NCBI GenBank assembly: GCA_002440265.1
Contig: DJSG01000023.1
Coordinates: forward strand, 1-13,128
Length of the DNA stretch: 13,128 nt
Direction of reading: 5' to 3'
Source: Bacteroidales bacterium UBA6340
GTDB taxonomy: Bacteria; Bacteroidota; Bacteroidia; Bacteroidales; Paludibacteraceae
Positions 1 through 6,352 of the stretch are shown piece after piece (position 1 is the first letter of the stretch; every line of letters begins with the position of its first letter). A model generated the notes under the pieces. The model did no database searches, was not told the DNA's origin, and was given only the letters and a program-made list of their open reading frames with translations. A program made the position numbers and the translations under genes.

Positions 1-118
1 ACAGGTTTTGCCACATCAGTTGATGTTTGCAGCGACGGAGCGCGTAGTCGAACACAAACCAATACAGCAGAAACACTATCGGCAGAAAAACGGCAAACTC
101 AAAGGAGTTGAAGAGCAT
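1..118 (-). CDS. MBOAT family O-acyltransferase, N-terminal fragment (cut by window edge)
   Basis: Only the first 39 codons are present; the gene runs off the left edge. Read on the minus strand from ATG at 118 the protein begins MLFNSFEFAVFLPIVF and continues as a hydrophobic helix (about residues 8-25) followed by a basic stretch (ALRRCKHQ). This opening is characteristic of membrane-bound O-acyltransferases related to AlgI/DltB in Bacteroidales, which are multi-pass inner-membrane enzymes that move acyl (often acetyl) groups onto extracytoplasmic glycans or other envelope molecules. The catalytic histidine lies much further on and is outside the window, so activity cannot be judged. An upstream in-frame ATG is absent; the leader from the promoter at 176-207 is roughly 50 bases. 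The substrate is unknown. The family call rests on the N-terminal signature alone but that signature is distinctive. Confidence 0.8.
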   Translation of the reverse strand, partial: MLFNSFEFAVFLPIVFLLYWFVFDYALRRCKHQLMWQNL

Positions 119-175
119 AAGTCAATAAACATCTTTGTTAACAATATATGCGAAAGTTGCTGCGCCTTTGCGGCA

Positions 176-207
176 CAAAGGTACGTAATTTATGCGAAAT
201 GGGCAAA
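176..207 (-). promoter_or_regulatory. Bacteroidota-type promoter for the MBOAT gene
   Basis: On the minus strand TTTG (207-204) is followed after exactly 20 bases by TACCTTTG (183-176), matching the known Bacteroidota -33 (TTTG) and -7 (TAnnTTTG) elements. Transcription would start near 169, about 50 bases before the MBOAT start codon. The -7 box and the bases after it form a short inverted repeat (CCTTTG 165-170 against CAAAGG 176-181, 5-base loop). The same TACCTTTG box and the same 20-base spacing recur in the two promoters at 5082-5129, which supports the call. Confidence 0.75.
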
Positions 208-247
208 TGGAAAATACCATGTACTTATCCACTCATTTCGGAGGATG

Positions 248-2665
248 TTACTTGGCGGTGTTGTAGGGGGTGAGACCGGAGTCGGGGTCGGAGTTGGTGA
301 GGTGCTTGGTGGTGTGATTGGAAGTACGGGATGGGGCTTTGCCGCGCGAGAAATAATATGTGAATGTCCACGCTATCAGGTTGCGGAAATTGTTCCAAAC
401 CGTTTCCTCGGAATACGCAAAACGATGAGCACTATACACACCCTCTTGGGTACTGCTCTGCATACCTGATACGGGGGCTTGAGTATGGTTTGGAGTGTTT
501 GATATGGGAGTCTTGCTATCGTATTGAATACCAGCGTATATGACGGACGGATGGGGATTGTAGATGTAGTTGAGGGCGACGGAGATATTTTGGTATTTGT
601 ATTGCACGGCGGCGGTCATCTGAAAGCCGGATTTGCAGTAAAGGTCACCATTGACAGTGGTTACCGGCAAGTTGCCATTCCATGATATTTGCCAGTTCTT
701 GGGCGTAAAATGCACACCGATACCTGCATTGTGCATGCTGTGACGGATATGGCTGTTAGGCGTTATATAATTGGAATACAGATAGTTATAATACGGCTGG
801 ATACTCAGCCACGGAAGCGGTTGGAGTTTCATCGCCAAGGACGTGCCTGCCTCGTGGGTGTTGTCGATACGGGTGAGCCGCTGCACGGCGTCCGCCCCGT
901 CGAAGGTCAGCACGGGCATGTTCCGATGGGGGTAGTAACGGTACAGAAGGGTGGCGGATACGTACCATTTGTTGTCGCGGGACATATACTGAAACTGCAG
1001 GTCCGTATTGCAGTTGTAGTACGGACACAACGCCGAGTTGCCCTGCATGAAGAAATGTTCATCGACCGCCACTTTGCTGTCCGTCAAATCGCCTATATTC
1101 GGGATGTCGGAGTGCACGGCAGCCGTATAACGAAGCGAGAGACCGTGGTCGAAATTGGTGGTCAGGGCCAACGACGGACGGAAGACAAAATAGTTGAACC
1201 GCTCGGCGATGGCGGTGATATAATGGTTGTTTTCGATGCCCAAGCCAAGGTCGTAAGAAAATGATTGACAGCCTTTTAGTTGCTCAACGCCATTGCTGTA
1301 TTCGGCATAGAGATACTCCCGCTGCGCATTGATGTCGGCGTGGTACGCGGCATTGTAGGTCTGATGCAAGTTTTTGTATTGATAATACATACCCGCACTG
1401 ATGTTGCCGCCCCACAGTCTGCCCGTGTACAGGGCTTCTGCGATGAGCGAATAGGAGGTGTTAAATGTTTGGTTCTTAATGGAATAGATAGATGCACTAC
1501 TGAGCGAATTATCCGACTGGGAACGGTAGTAGGTGTTCAGCACGTTGAGGGAAAGCGTGTGTTGGTCGGTGAAACGATAGTCATAGTACAGGTCTGCAGA
1601 GACGGAAGAATAGTTGCTGGTCAGTTGGCGGCTGTGGATGAATATGCTATCCGTTTTGCCGCGCAAGACTTGCTCATACTGCTGATTGCCTGGCGATTGC
1701 CGATATTCGAGTTTGGCATTGAAGAGACTCTTGTGACAGTTGAGTTGATAGTTCAGTTGCCCGATGTGATACTGCCCCGAATAGGTGCCGCCAATACCCT
1801 GATAATCATTGCGTTGATCGTCATACACATAGGAGTTGTTCATGAGATTGTGGTTCAACTTGCGGTAGTCGATGAAGTACGCCGCCGAGAGGGTATGCAG
1901 CGAGTCCCGATAACCCAAGGACAGGAGGTTGGTGCCATAGCCCGTTGTAACGCCGTTTTTTGCGCTGAGATAGGCGGTGAACAGGCGTTCCGTGCGCCGT
2001 TTGGTGGCGACATCAATCACCGCGCCGATGTTCTCGTGCGCGTATCGGGCGGGGGGATTGGTGTAGTAGGCAATGCTTCGTATGTCGTCGGCTTGCAACT
2101 GCATCAGGTCGCGCGGGTCTCGGCGTATGCCATTGATTAGCACGAGGATAGATTTGTTATCGACCGTGCTCAACGCGGTGCCGCCCACCTCCTGACGGAA
2201 CTGCGGCAAGGCACTGATGGCATCCAGCGCATTGCTGCCCATATTCTTCTGCGTCTCGGACAGGAAAAGTTGGTCTTTGTTGCCGAAAGTGCTCAGTTCC
2301 TGCGATGTTACCACCACTTCCGTCAGCCGTTGCGTGTCCTCGTGAAGGCGGATGGTGAGTGTGTCCGCCGCGCGGAGGGGGACGATGGTCGTGGTGTAGC
2401 CGACGGAAGATACTTGGATGAGTCCCGACGGGGCGAAAGTGTCTATGCGGAAGGCGCCGTTGTCATCGGTGACAGCCCCCGCGATGAATGTGGAATCGGG
2501 TACTGTGAGCAAGACGACATTCGCGAAAGGCAATGGCTCGCCGTTTTTTGTTATTACCTTGCCTGTCAGCGAGTTACCGCCTATCATACGGCACGGACAA
2601 AGCCAAACCAACGAGGTCAGTAGCGACAGGGTGAGGGCGATATGAGAGAGCGTTGGTCTTGGCAT
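248..2665 (-). CDS. Outer-membrane beta-barrel protein, TonB-dependent-receptor-like, with carboxypeptidase-regulatory-like N-terminal domain
   Basis: This is an 805-residue predicted outer-membrane protein. A hydrophobic N-terminal segment (about residues 8-23) looks like a signal peptide. Residues about 32-113 match the carboxypeptidase-regulatory-like beta-sandwich (GKVITKNGEPLPFANVVL, then TDDNGAF and a VSSVGY stretch) that precedes many Bacteroidota TonB-dependent receptors. Residues about 114-222 form a plug-like domain (LTEVVV near 114, VLINGIRRDP near 175-184, IAYYTNPPARYA near 198-209). The rest, about 225-805, is rich in alternating aromatic strands, typical of a beta-barrel, with a final strand near WTFTYYF and a polar tail of about 30 residues. 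It belongs with the outer-membrane beta-barrel family rather than SusC: no SusD partner lies next to it. The ligand is unknown. It is not obviously co-transcribed with the MBOAT gene, which has its own promoter. I found no convincing promoter of the TAnnTTTG type just upstream. Confidence 0.85.
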   Translation of the reverse strand: MPRPTLSHIALTLSLLTSLVWLCPCRMIGGNSLTGKVITKNGEPLPFANVVLLTVPDSTFIAGAVTDDNGAFRIDTFAPSGLIQVSSVGYTTTIVPLRAADTLTIRLHEDTQRLTEVVVTSQELSTFGNKDQLFLSETQKNMGSNALDAISALPQFRQEVGGTALSTVDNKSILVLINGIRRDPRDLMQLQADDIRSIAYYTNPPARYAHENIGAVIDVATKRRTERLFTAYLSAKNGVTTGYGTNLLSLGYRDSLHTLSAAYFIDYRKLNHNLMNNSYVYDDQRNDYQGIGGTYSGQYHIGQLNYQLNCHKSLFNAKLEYRQSPGNQQYEQVLRGKTDSIFIHSRQLTSNYSSVSADLYYDYRFTDQHTLSLNVLNTYYRSQSDNSLSSASIYSIKNQTFNTSYSLIAEALYTGRLWGGNISAGMYYQYKNLHQTYNAAYHADINAQREYLYAEYSNGVEQLKGCQSFSYDLGLGIENNHYITAIAERFNYFVFRPSLALTTNFDHGLSLRYTAAVHSDIPNIGDLTDSKVAVDEHFFMQGNSALCPYYNCNTDLQFQYMSRDNKWYVSATLLYRYYPHRNMPVLTFDGADAVQRLTRIDNTHEAGTSLAMKLQPLPWLSIQPYYNYLYSNYITPNSHIRHSMHNAGIGVHFTPKNWQISWNGNLPVTTVNGDLYCKSGFQMTAAVQYKYQNISVALNYIYNPHPSVIYAGIQYDSKTPISNTPNHTQAPVSGMQSSTQEGVYSAHRFAYSEETVWNNFRNLIAWTFTYYFSRGKAPSRTSNHTTKHLTNSDPDSGLTPYNTAK

Positions 2666-2735
2666 GGCATTATGGGTGATTATTTGTTAATTATTGTTTA
2701 TGCGCGGTTTGCTTGCGAGTGGTGTATGGGTTGCC

Positions 2736-2768
2736 TATCCCTTGCTCATCCCTTGCGTATCCCTTGCT
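2736..2768. repeat. Three-unit 11-bp tandem repeat (ATCCCTTGC type), copy 1
   Basis: Three adjacent 11-base units start at 2736, 2747 and 2758. The first and third read TATCCCTTGCT and the middle one CATCCCTTGCG. The same three-unit array occurs at 9422-9454 with a single base different in 33. It lies in the 218-base gap between the ftsE terminator and the barrel-protein start, so in the 5' flank of the barrel gene. After the array both loci continue with TTGCTGTTT and a CGAG-containing stretch, suggesting one composite element. Its function is unknown. Confidence 0.85.
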
Positions 2769-2820
2769 GTTTGACACGAGGGTGAAGCGGGAGGGAGTCG
2801 GAAAAAGATTGTAATAGTTT

Positions 2821-2872
2821 TTAATAAAAAACGAAAGCAGTGCTATTCACCCGCGGTAATATAGCACTGCTT
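2821..2872 (-). terminator. Intrinsic terminator after the DUF349-ftsE operon
   Basis: A perfect 12-bp inverted repeat (2835-2846 AAGCAGTGCTAT against 2861-2872 ATAGCACTGCTT, 14-base loop) begins 12 bases past the ftsE stop codon. Read on the minus strand the hairpin is followed by a T-rich run (2832-2821), the classic Rho-independent arrangement. The loop carries a small CCGCGG palindrome. It would separate the ftsE transcript from the barrel-protein gene read in the same direction downstream. Confidence 0.85.
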
Positions 2873-2883
2873 GCGATAGGAAA

Positions 2884-3552
2884 TTATTGCAACTCAACGA
2901 GTTGTCCGTTCTGGAACTCGATACGTCGCCCGGGGAAACGCTCCGGCCATTGCAGGTTGTGCGTGGACATGATGACCGTCATTCCCGCGCGGCTGATGCT
3001 ATAGAGCAGTTCGATGATGCCCTGCCCCGTCTCGGGGTCGAGGTTGCCCGTGGGCTCGTCGGCGAGGATGATTTCGGGCGAATTGAGCAAGGCGCGGGCG
3101 ATGACCACACGCTGCTGCTCGCCGCCGGAGAGTTGGTAGGGCATTTTATAGGACTTGTCCGCCATGCCCACCTGCTCGAGGACGTCGTGTATGTTGCTGC
3201 GCATCAGTTGTTTATCCTTCCAACCGGTGGCTTTGAGCACGAACATCAGGTTCTCCTCCACGTTGCGGTCCACGAGGAGTTGGAAGTCCTGAAAGACCAC
3301 CCCTACCTTGCGGCGCAGGTACGGCACGTGCTTGCGCTTGATAGTCAGCAGGTTATAGCCGAGAACGTTGGCTTCCGCGCCCTGCACGGGCAGTTCGGCG
3401 TAGAAGGTCTTCATCAGGCTGGACTTGCCGCTGCCCACGCGCCCGAGCAGATACACCATCTCGCCCGACCGGATGTCAAGGTTGACATTGCGCAGGACAA
3501 TCTGTTCCTCTTGGCAGACCTCTATGTCCTGATAATGAATCAGTTGGCTCAT
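2884..3552 (-). CDS. ftsE: FtsE-type ABC transporter ATPase
   Basis: This is a 222-residue ABC ATPase with every core motif intact: Walker A GRVGSGKS (37-44), Q-loop Gln88 in VVFQDFQ, signature LSGGEQQR (141-148), Walker [13 protein letters not shown] (161-172) and the H-loop His at 198 in STHN. Size and sequence match FtsE, the cytoplasmic ATPase that pairs with the membrane protein FtsX and, in well-studied bacteria, controls peptidoglycan hydrolases at division. No ftsX is adjacent; in Bacteroidales I recall ftsX sitting elsewhere, so this is not by itself a defect. The start codon overlaps the stop of the upstream DUF349 gene (ATGA, 3549-3552), indicating translational coupling, and a strong hairpin follows the stop. 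A LolD/MacB-like ATPase is the alternative, but there is no fused or neighbouring lipoprotein-release permease and the compact length favours FtsE. Confidence 0.85.
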   Translation of the reverse strand: MSQLIHYQDIEVCQEEQIVLRNVNLDIRSGEMVYLLGRVGSGKSSLMKTFYAELPVQGAEANVLGYNLLTIKRKHVPYLRRKVGVVFQDFQLLVDRNVEENLMFVLKATGWKDKQLMRSNIHDVLEQVGMADKSYKMPYQLSGGEQQRVVIARALLNSPEIILADEPTGNLDPETGQGIIELLYSISRAGMTVIMSTHNLQWPERFPGRRIEFQNGQLVELQ

Positions 3553-5033
3553 TCAGCGTCCATTTGGTTGATTTTCTTCTCGAGGTCGGCGAGTTGCTCT
3601 TTGAGGGTGTCGATTTTCTTCTGCATATCGTCCACTAACCGATTGGCTGACTTGGACTTACCCGTGAAGAAGAGGATATTGTTCTCGGCGGTTTTTATCT
3701 CCTGTTGCATGTTTTCGTACATGCGGATTAGTTTCTGACGGTCGCCCATCTCGCCGATTTTCTTCGTCCAACGCTCTTTGGCTTCGGCGCGGCGTTGCTG
3801 GAATGCCTCGCGCTGCCCCTTGGTCGCCTCACGTTTGGCCTCGAAGAACGCGTCGCAAGCGGCTGTGAACTTCTTCCACAGGTCGTCGGAGTACTTGCGG
3901 GCAACGGGACCGACAGCCTTCCATTGCTTCTGCAGTTCCACCAGTTTGTCGGTGGTCTCGCGCCAGTCGGTGCTGTCTTTCAGTGCCTCGGCAGCCGCGA
4001 TGAGGTCGCGTTTCGCCTTGAGGTTGGTGCTGAACTCGTCGCGCATACCTTTATAATAGCCCGTCTTGGCTTTGAAGAACGCGTCGCAGAGTTGGCGATA
4101 CTCCTCGTAGATGGCTTGGTTATGCTTCTTGGGCGCAAAGCCGACGGTACGCCATTCTTGCTGCACTGCCTGCACCTTCTCGGTGGCTTCGTCCCACTGC
4201 TTGTTCGACTTAAGTTTCTCTATATCAATCTCTTTCAGGCGTGCGATGAGGGCTTGCTTCTTCTCGAGGTTCTCATCTTCCTTGGCGTGCAACTCGTCGA
4301 AATACGCCTGATGTTTCTTGTTGATGGCGCTGCTTGCCTGCTTGAAGCGGTTCCACAGTTCCTCGCGCTGCTCGCGTGCCACGGGGCCAATCTCCGCCCA
4401 CTCCTCGTGCAGTTGCTGCAGGGCGCGGCTTGCCTCCACGATGTTGGGGTTGTCTTGCAACTTCTCCGCCGCCTCGCACAGCAGGGTCTTCATCTCGAGG
4501 TTCTTCTTGAAATCCAAGTCGCGCAACTCAATGTTTATCTTCACAAGGTCGTAAAAACGCTCCTGATACTGCTGGTAGTTCTTCCAAATCTCTTGTGCCT
4601 TGGGTGCGGGTACGGGACCGATGGTCTTCCACTCCGCCTGCAGGTCGCGCATCTTCTTCAGGTTGTCCATCACGTCGGCGGTCTCCGACTCTGCCATCGC
4701 CTTCATCTGCTCGAGGATATTCTCCTTGCGCAGCAGGTTTTGCGCCTGCTCTTCCTCTATTTTCTTCTGATGCTCAGCGCGTTTCTGCTTGTACGAGTTC
4801 AACAATTCGCGGAACTCCTGCTCCACCGCATCCACCGCAGGTTGCCAGTTCTCCAGCGTCTCGCCCGCCTCGGCAGCCTTCTCCTCTGCGGCTTTCTTCA
4901 GGGCTTCCTGCTCCTGATGATACTGGCGGTAGAACTGATTTTTCAGTTGTTCCACTTGCTCTTTGACCTCTGCTACATCCTTTTGCAGCAGTTCCTTTAG
5001 TTCGTCCACGAACTGTTGTTTCTCGTTGTCCAT
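3549..5033 (-). CDS. DUF349 repeat protein, highly charged coiled-coil
   Basis: With the start chosen here the protein is 494 residues, almost wholly helical and rich in Lys, Glu, Gln and Ala. At least four DUF349 repeats are visible, each with a conserved Trp followed by a (I/V)G motif: LQAEWKTIGPV (Trp135), LHEEWAEIGPV (Trp212), VQQEWRTVGFA (Trp294) and LQKQWKAVGPV (Trp371), spaced 77, 82 and 77 residues. A coiled-coil tail follows (about 437-494, with NNILFFTGKS near 451). No signal peptide or membrane segment is seen, so it is probably cytoplasmic. DUF349 has no settled function. The start at 5033 (MDNEKQQ) is preferred over an in-frame ATG at 5069, because the promoter at 5082-5113 puts transcription start near 5075, leaving only about 6 bases for the longer form. 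It is the first gene of a two-gene operon and overlaps ftsE by 4 bases. Confidence 0.85.
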   Translation of the reverse strand: MDNEKQQFVDELKELLQKDVAEVKEQVEQLKNQFYRQYHQEQEALKKAAEEKAAEAGETLENWQPAVDAVEQEFRELLNSYKQKRAEHQKKIEEEQAQNLLRKENILEQMKAMAESETADVMDNLKKMRDLQAEWKTIGPVPAPKAQEIWKNYQQYQERFYDLVKINIELRDLDFKKNLEMKTLLCEAAEKLQDNPNIVEASRALQQLHEEWAEIGPVAREQREELWNRFKQASSAINKKHQAYFDELHAKEDENLEKKQALIARLKEIDIEKLKSNKQWDEATEKVQAVQQEWRTVGFAPKKHNQAIYEEYRQLCDAFFKAKTGYYKGMRDEFSTNLKAKRDLIAAAEALKDSTDWRETTDKLVELQKQWKAVGPVARKYSDDLWKKFTAACDAFFEAKREATKGQREAFQQRRAEAKERWTKKIGEMGDRQKLIRMYENMQQEIKTAENNILFFTGKSKSANRLVDDMQKKIDTLKEQLADLEKKINQMDAE

Positions 5034-5081
5034 AACATTAACATTTACGCCCTTTCGGACGGGGTTCAATTAAAAGTGCCG

Positions 5082-5113
5082 CAAAGGTAGTAAATCATTT
5101 GTATATTTGCAAA
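5082..5113 (-). promoter_or_regulatory. Promoter for DUF349-ftsE, leftward half of an interlocked divergent pair
   Basis: On the minus strand TTTG (5113-5110), 20 bases, then TACCTTTG (5089-5082) gives an exact Bacteroidota -33/-7 match. The expected transcription start near 5075 leaves a leader of about 42 bases to the ATG at 5033. Its -33 box lies beyond the -33 box of the rightward promoter, so the two promoters overlap and share the stretch 5098-5113. Confidence 0.8.
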
Positions 5114-5129
5114 TAAAAACGTACCTTTG
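5098..5129 (+). promoter_or_regulatory. Promoter for the polysaccharide ABC permease, rightward half of the divergent pair
   Basis: TTTG (5098-5101), 20 bases, then TACCTTTG (5122-5129) matches the Bacteroidota promoter exactly. Transcription should start near 5136, about 13 bases before the ATG at 5149, and this rules out the alternative upstream in-frame TTG at 5107. A second TAnnTTTG match (5102-5109) lacks a TTTG at the right distance and is less likely to be used. Confidence 0.8.
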
Positions 5130-5148
5130 CCGCCGTTTTTGTAAAATT

Positions 5149-6006
5149 ATGGCTGACACACAAGAAAATTGGACGACCGTCATTCGTCCCAAAGACAAGT
5201 TACTATCGGTCGATTTCAAGGAGATTTGGCGGTATCGCGACCTGATGATGCTCTTTGTCAAGCGCAATATCATCACGCAATACAAGCAGACCATCCTCGG
5301 TCCGCTGTGGTATCTCATCCAGCCGCTCATGACCACCGTGATGTATATGGTGGTCTTCGGCGGCATTGCCAAGATATCCACCGACGGACTCCCGCAACCG
5401 CTGTTCTACCTCGCCGGCATCTGTTTCTGGCAGTATTTCGCCGACTGCCTCACCAAGACCTCCAACACTTTCGTCAACAACGCGGGCATCTTCGGCAAGG
5501 TCTATTTCCCGCGTCTCATCACCCCCCTCAGCGATGTCGTCAGCAACCTCGTGCGCTTCGGCATTCAGTTCGGGCTATTCCTCTGTGTATATGCGTATTA
5601 CGCCATCTTCACCGATGTGCATATCCACCCTAACTGGTACGCGCTCATGGTGCCTCTCTTGGTGGTGATGCTTGCCGGTCTGGCACTCGGCTTCGGTATC
5701 CTGTTTTCCAGTATGACCACCAAGTACCGCGACCTCCAACTGCTCCTCAGTTTCTTCGTCAGTCTCTGGATGTACGCCACGCCGGTCATCTATCCGTTGT
5801 CCACCATCACCAATCCCAAACTGCAGATAATCATGCAGTTGAACCCGCTCACAGGCATTGTCGAGTTCTTCAAATACGGTATGCTCGGCGTCGGTTGCCA
5901 CGAGTGGTGGATGCTCGGATACAGTTTCGCGTTTATGGTCGTCCTGCTCGGTATCGGTATCATTGTATTTAATAAGGTGCAACGCTCCTTTATGGATACG
6001 GTATAG
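5149..6006 (+). CDS. ABC-2 type polysaccharide/teichoic-acid-type export permease (Wzm/TagG-like)
   Basis: This is a 285-residue inner-membrane permease. Visible family marks are the N-terminal amphipathic motif VKRNIITQYKQTILGPLW (37-54), about six hydrophobic segments (near 56-71, 84-96, 134-152, 165-187, 197-215 and 257-274), KVYFPRLI (117-124), TKYRDLQ (191-197) and NPLTGIVEFFKYGMLG (232-247). Length and motifs match Wzm/KpsM/TagG/RfbA-type permeases, which export lipid-linked O-antigen, capsule or teichoic acid chains with a separate ATPase (Wzt/KpsT/TagH type). That ATPase usually follows at once; here the next 346 bases hold no gene and then ispE begins. The gene is therefore an orphan permease within the window, or its ATPase is elsewhere. 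No glycosyltransferases are adjacent. The start at 5149 (MADTQENW) is fixed by the promoter just upstream. Confidence 0.85.
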   Translation: MADTQENWTTVIRPKDKLLSVDFKEIWRYRDLMMLFVKRNIITQYKQTILGPLWYLIQPLMTTVMYMVVFGGIAKISTDGLPQPLFYLAGICFWQYFADCLTKTSNTFVNNAGIFGKVYFPRLITPLSDVVSNLVRFGIQFGLFLCVYAYYAIFTDVHIHPNWYALMVPLLVVMLAGLALGFGILFSSMTTKYRDLQLLLSFFVSLWMYATPVIYPLSTITNPKLQIIMQLNPLTGIVEFFKYGMLGVGCHEWWMLGYSFAFMVVLLGIGIIVFNKVQRSFMDTV

Positions 6007-6045
6007 ACGACACCGCTCATATATATAAGGTATTGCCTATCACAA

Positions 6046-6068
6046 AAAAGTGCGTTTTTTTAAGATTG
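6046..6068 (+). repeat. 23-bp direct repeat, copy 1
   Basis: This copy reads AAAAGTG, three variable bases (CGT), then TTTTTTAAGATTG. It matches the copy at 6181-6203 at 20 of 23 positions, all three differences being the central triplet. The A-run and T-run (6044-6049, 6055-6061) could pair as a weak hairpin just after the permease gene. The copies are 135 bases apart. Confidence 0.75.
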
Positions 6069-6116
6069 CACATCCATTCTGCCTCTCTTAATGCACCAAG
6101 TCTCACACGCACTTTC

Positions 6117-6149
6117 CCCGAGAGAATACCGAGAGAACTCCGAGTAAAC
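6117..6149 (+). repeat. Three-unit 11-bp tandem repeat (CCGAGAGAA type), copy 1
   Basis: Units of 11 bases start at 6117 (CCCGAGAGAAT), 6128 (ACCGAGAGAAC) and 6139 (TCCGAGTAAAC). The same unit family forms the array at 9471-9503. It sits between the two 23-bp direct repeats. Function unknown. Confidence 0.75.
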
Positions 6150-6166
6150 AACGAAAAATCCTCACG

Positions 6167-6196
6167 CTTTTCATCTTATGAAAAGTGTCATTTTTT
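6167..6196 (+). terminator. Possible intrinsic terminator after the permease gene
   Basis: A perfect 8-bp stem with a 3-base loop (CTTTTCAT 6167-6174, ATGAAAAG 6178-6185) is followed after 5 bases by six T residues (6191-6196). The stem is AT-rich and the T run is displaced, so it is a weak terminator at best. The right arm and T run belong to the second 23-bp direct repeat, so the structure may be a property of the repeat and not a dedicated terminator. Confidence 0.4.
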
Positions 6197-6203
6197 AAGA
6201 TTG
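6181..6203 (+). repeat. 23-bp direct repeat, copy 2
   Basis: This copy reads AAAAGTG, TCA, then TTTTTTAAGATTG; only the central triplet differs from copy 1 at 6046-6068. Its left end forms the right arm of the hairpin at 6167-6185. Confidence 0.75.
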
Positions 6204-6273
6204 TCCCCAAATAAAGCCTTCTGTGTCATAATGGCTGTTCAACGGGAATTAATAGAGAATTTGAATGAATGGT

Positions 6274-6293
6274 CAATTAACGGCAATTAACGG
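6274..6293 (+). repeat. Exact 10-bp tandem duplication upstream of ispE
   Basis: CAATTAACGG occurs twice without a gap (6274-6283 and 6284-6293), ending 59 bases before the ispE start. A related ACGGGAATTAA lies at 6242-6252. It could be a binding site for a dimeric regulator or simple slippage; nothing in the sequence decides. Confidence 0.7.
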
Positions 6294-6352
6294 AGAACAA
6301 AAATTCATGGTTAATTACATGGTAATTATATGTTTATAGTTCAGTCACTTAT

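Larger units (their letters stand above)
6007..6352. other. Gene-free 346-base region rich in short repeats
   Basis: No credible protein gene lies here. It contains two 23-bp direct repeats (6046-6068, 6181-6203), a three-unit 11-bp array (6117-6149), a hairpin followed by a T run (6167-6196) and an exact 10-bp tandem duplication (6274-6293). The last 80 bases are AT-rich and also hold a loose repeat of CATGGTTAATTA / CATGGTAATTAT (6307-6331). A weak -7-like TATGTTTA (6329-6336) sits suitably before ispE but lacks a -33 TTTG, so the ispE promoter is uncertain. Parts may be remnants of a lost gene or small mobile element, but nothing proves this. Confidence 0.7.

Noticed and set aside
195..240. 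Nested inverted repeat (CGAAATG / CATTTCG with inner ATGG / CCAT) after the barrel gene
   Set aside because: The stems are short with a long loop, there is no T run, and it overlaps the -33 box of the MBOAT promoter; too weak to call a terminator.
1280..2140. Plus-strand open frame of 286 codons opposite the barrel-protein gene
   Set aside because: It is a shadow of a strongly supported outer-membrane protein gene; no motif or promoter supports it.
3795..5000. Plus-strand open frame of 401 codons opposite the DUF349 gene
   Set aside because: It is antisense to a protein with clear DUF349 repeats; its Leu/Val-rich composition is what reading Lys/Glu/Gln codons backwards gives, and it lacks recognisable domains.
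6033..6290. 85-codon open frame after the permease gene
   Set aside because: Its only internal pattern (KKCVFLRL and EKCHFLRL) is the translation of the two 23-bp DNA repeats, and it spans a hairpin and tandem repeats; it looks like non-coding repeat DNA.
6329..6336. Possible ispE promoter -7 element TATGTTTA
   Set aside because: It mismatches the last base of TAnnTTTG and has no TTTG about 20 bases upstream; left as uncertain.
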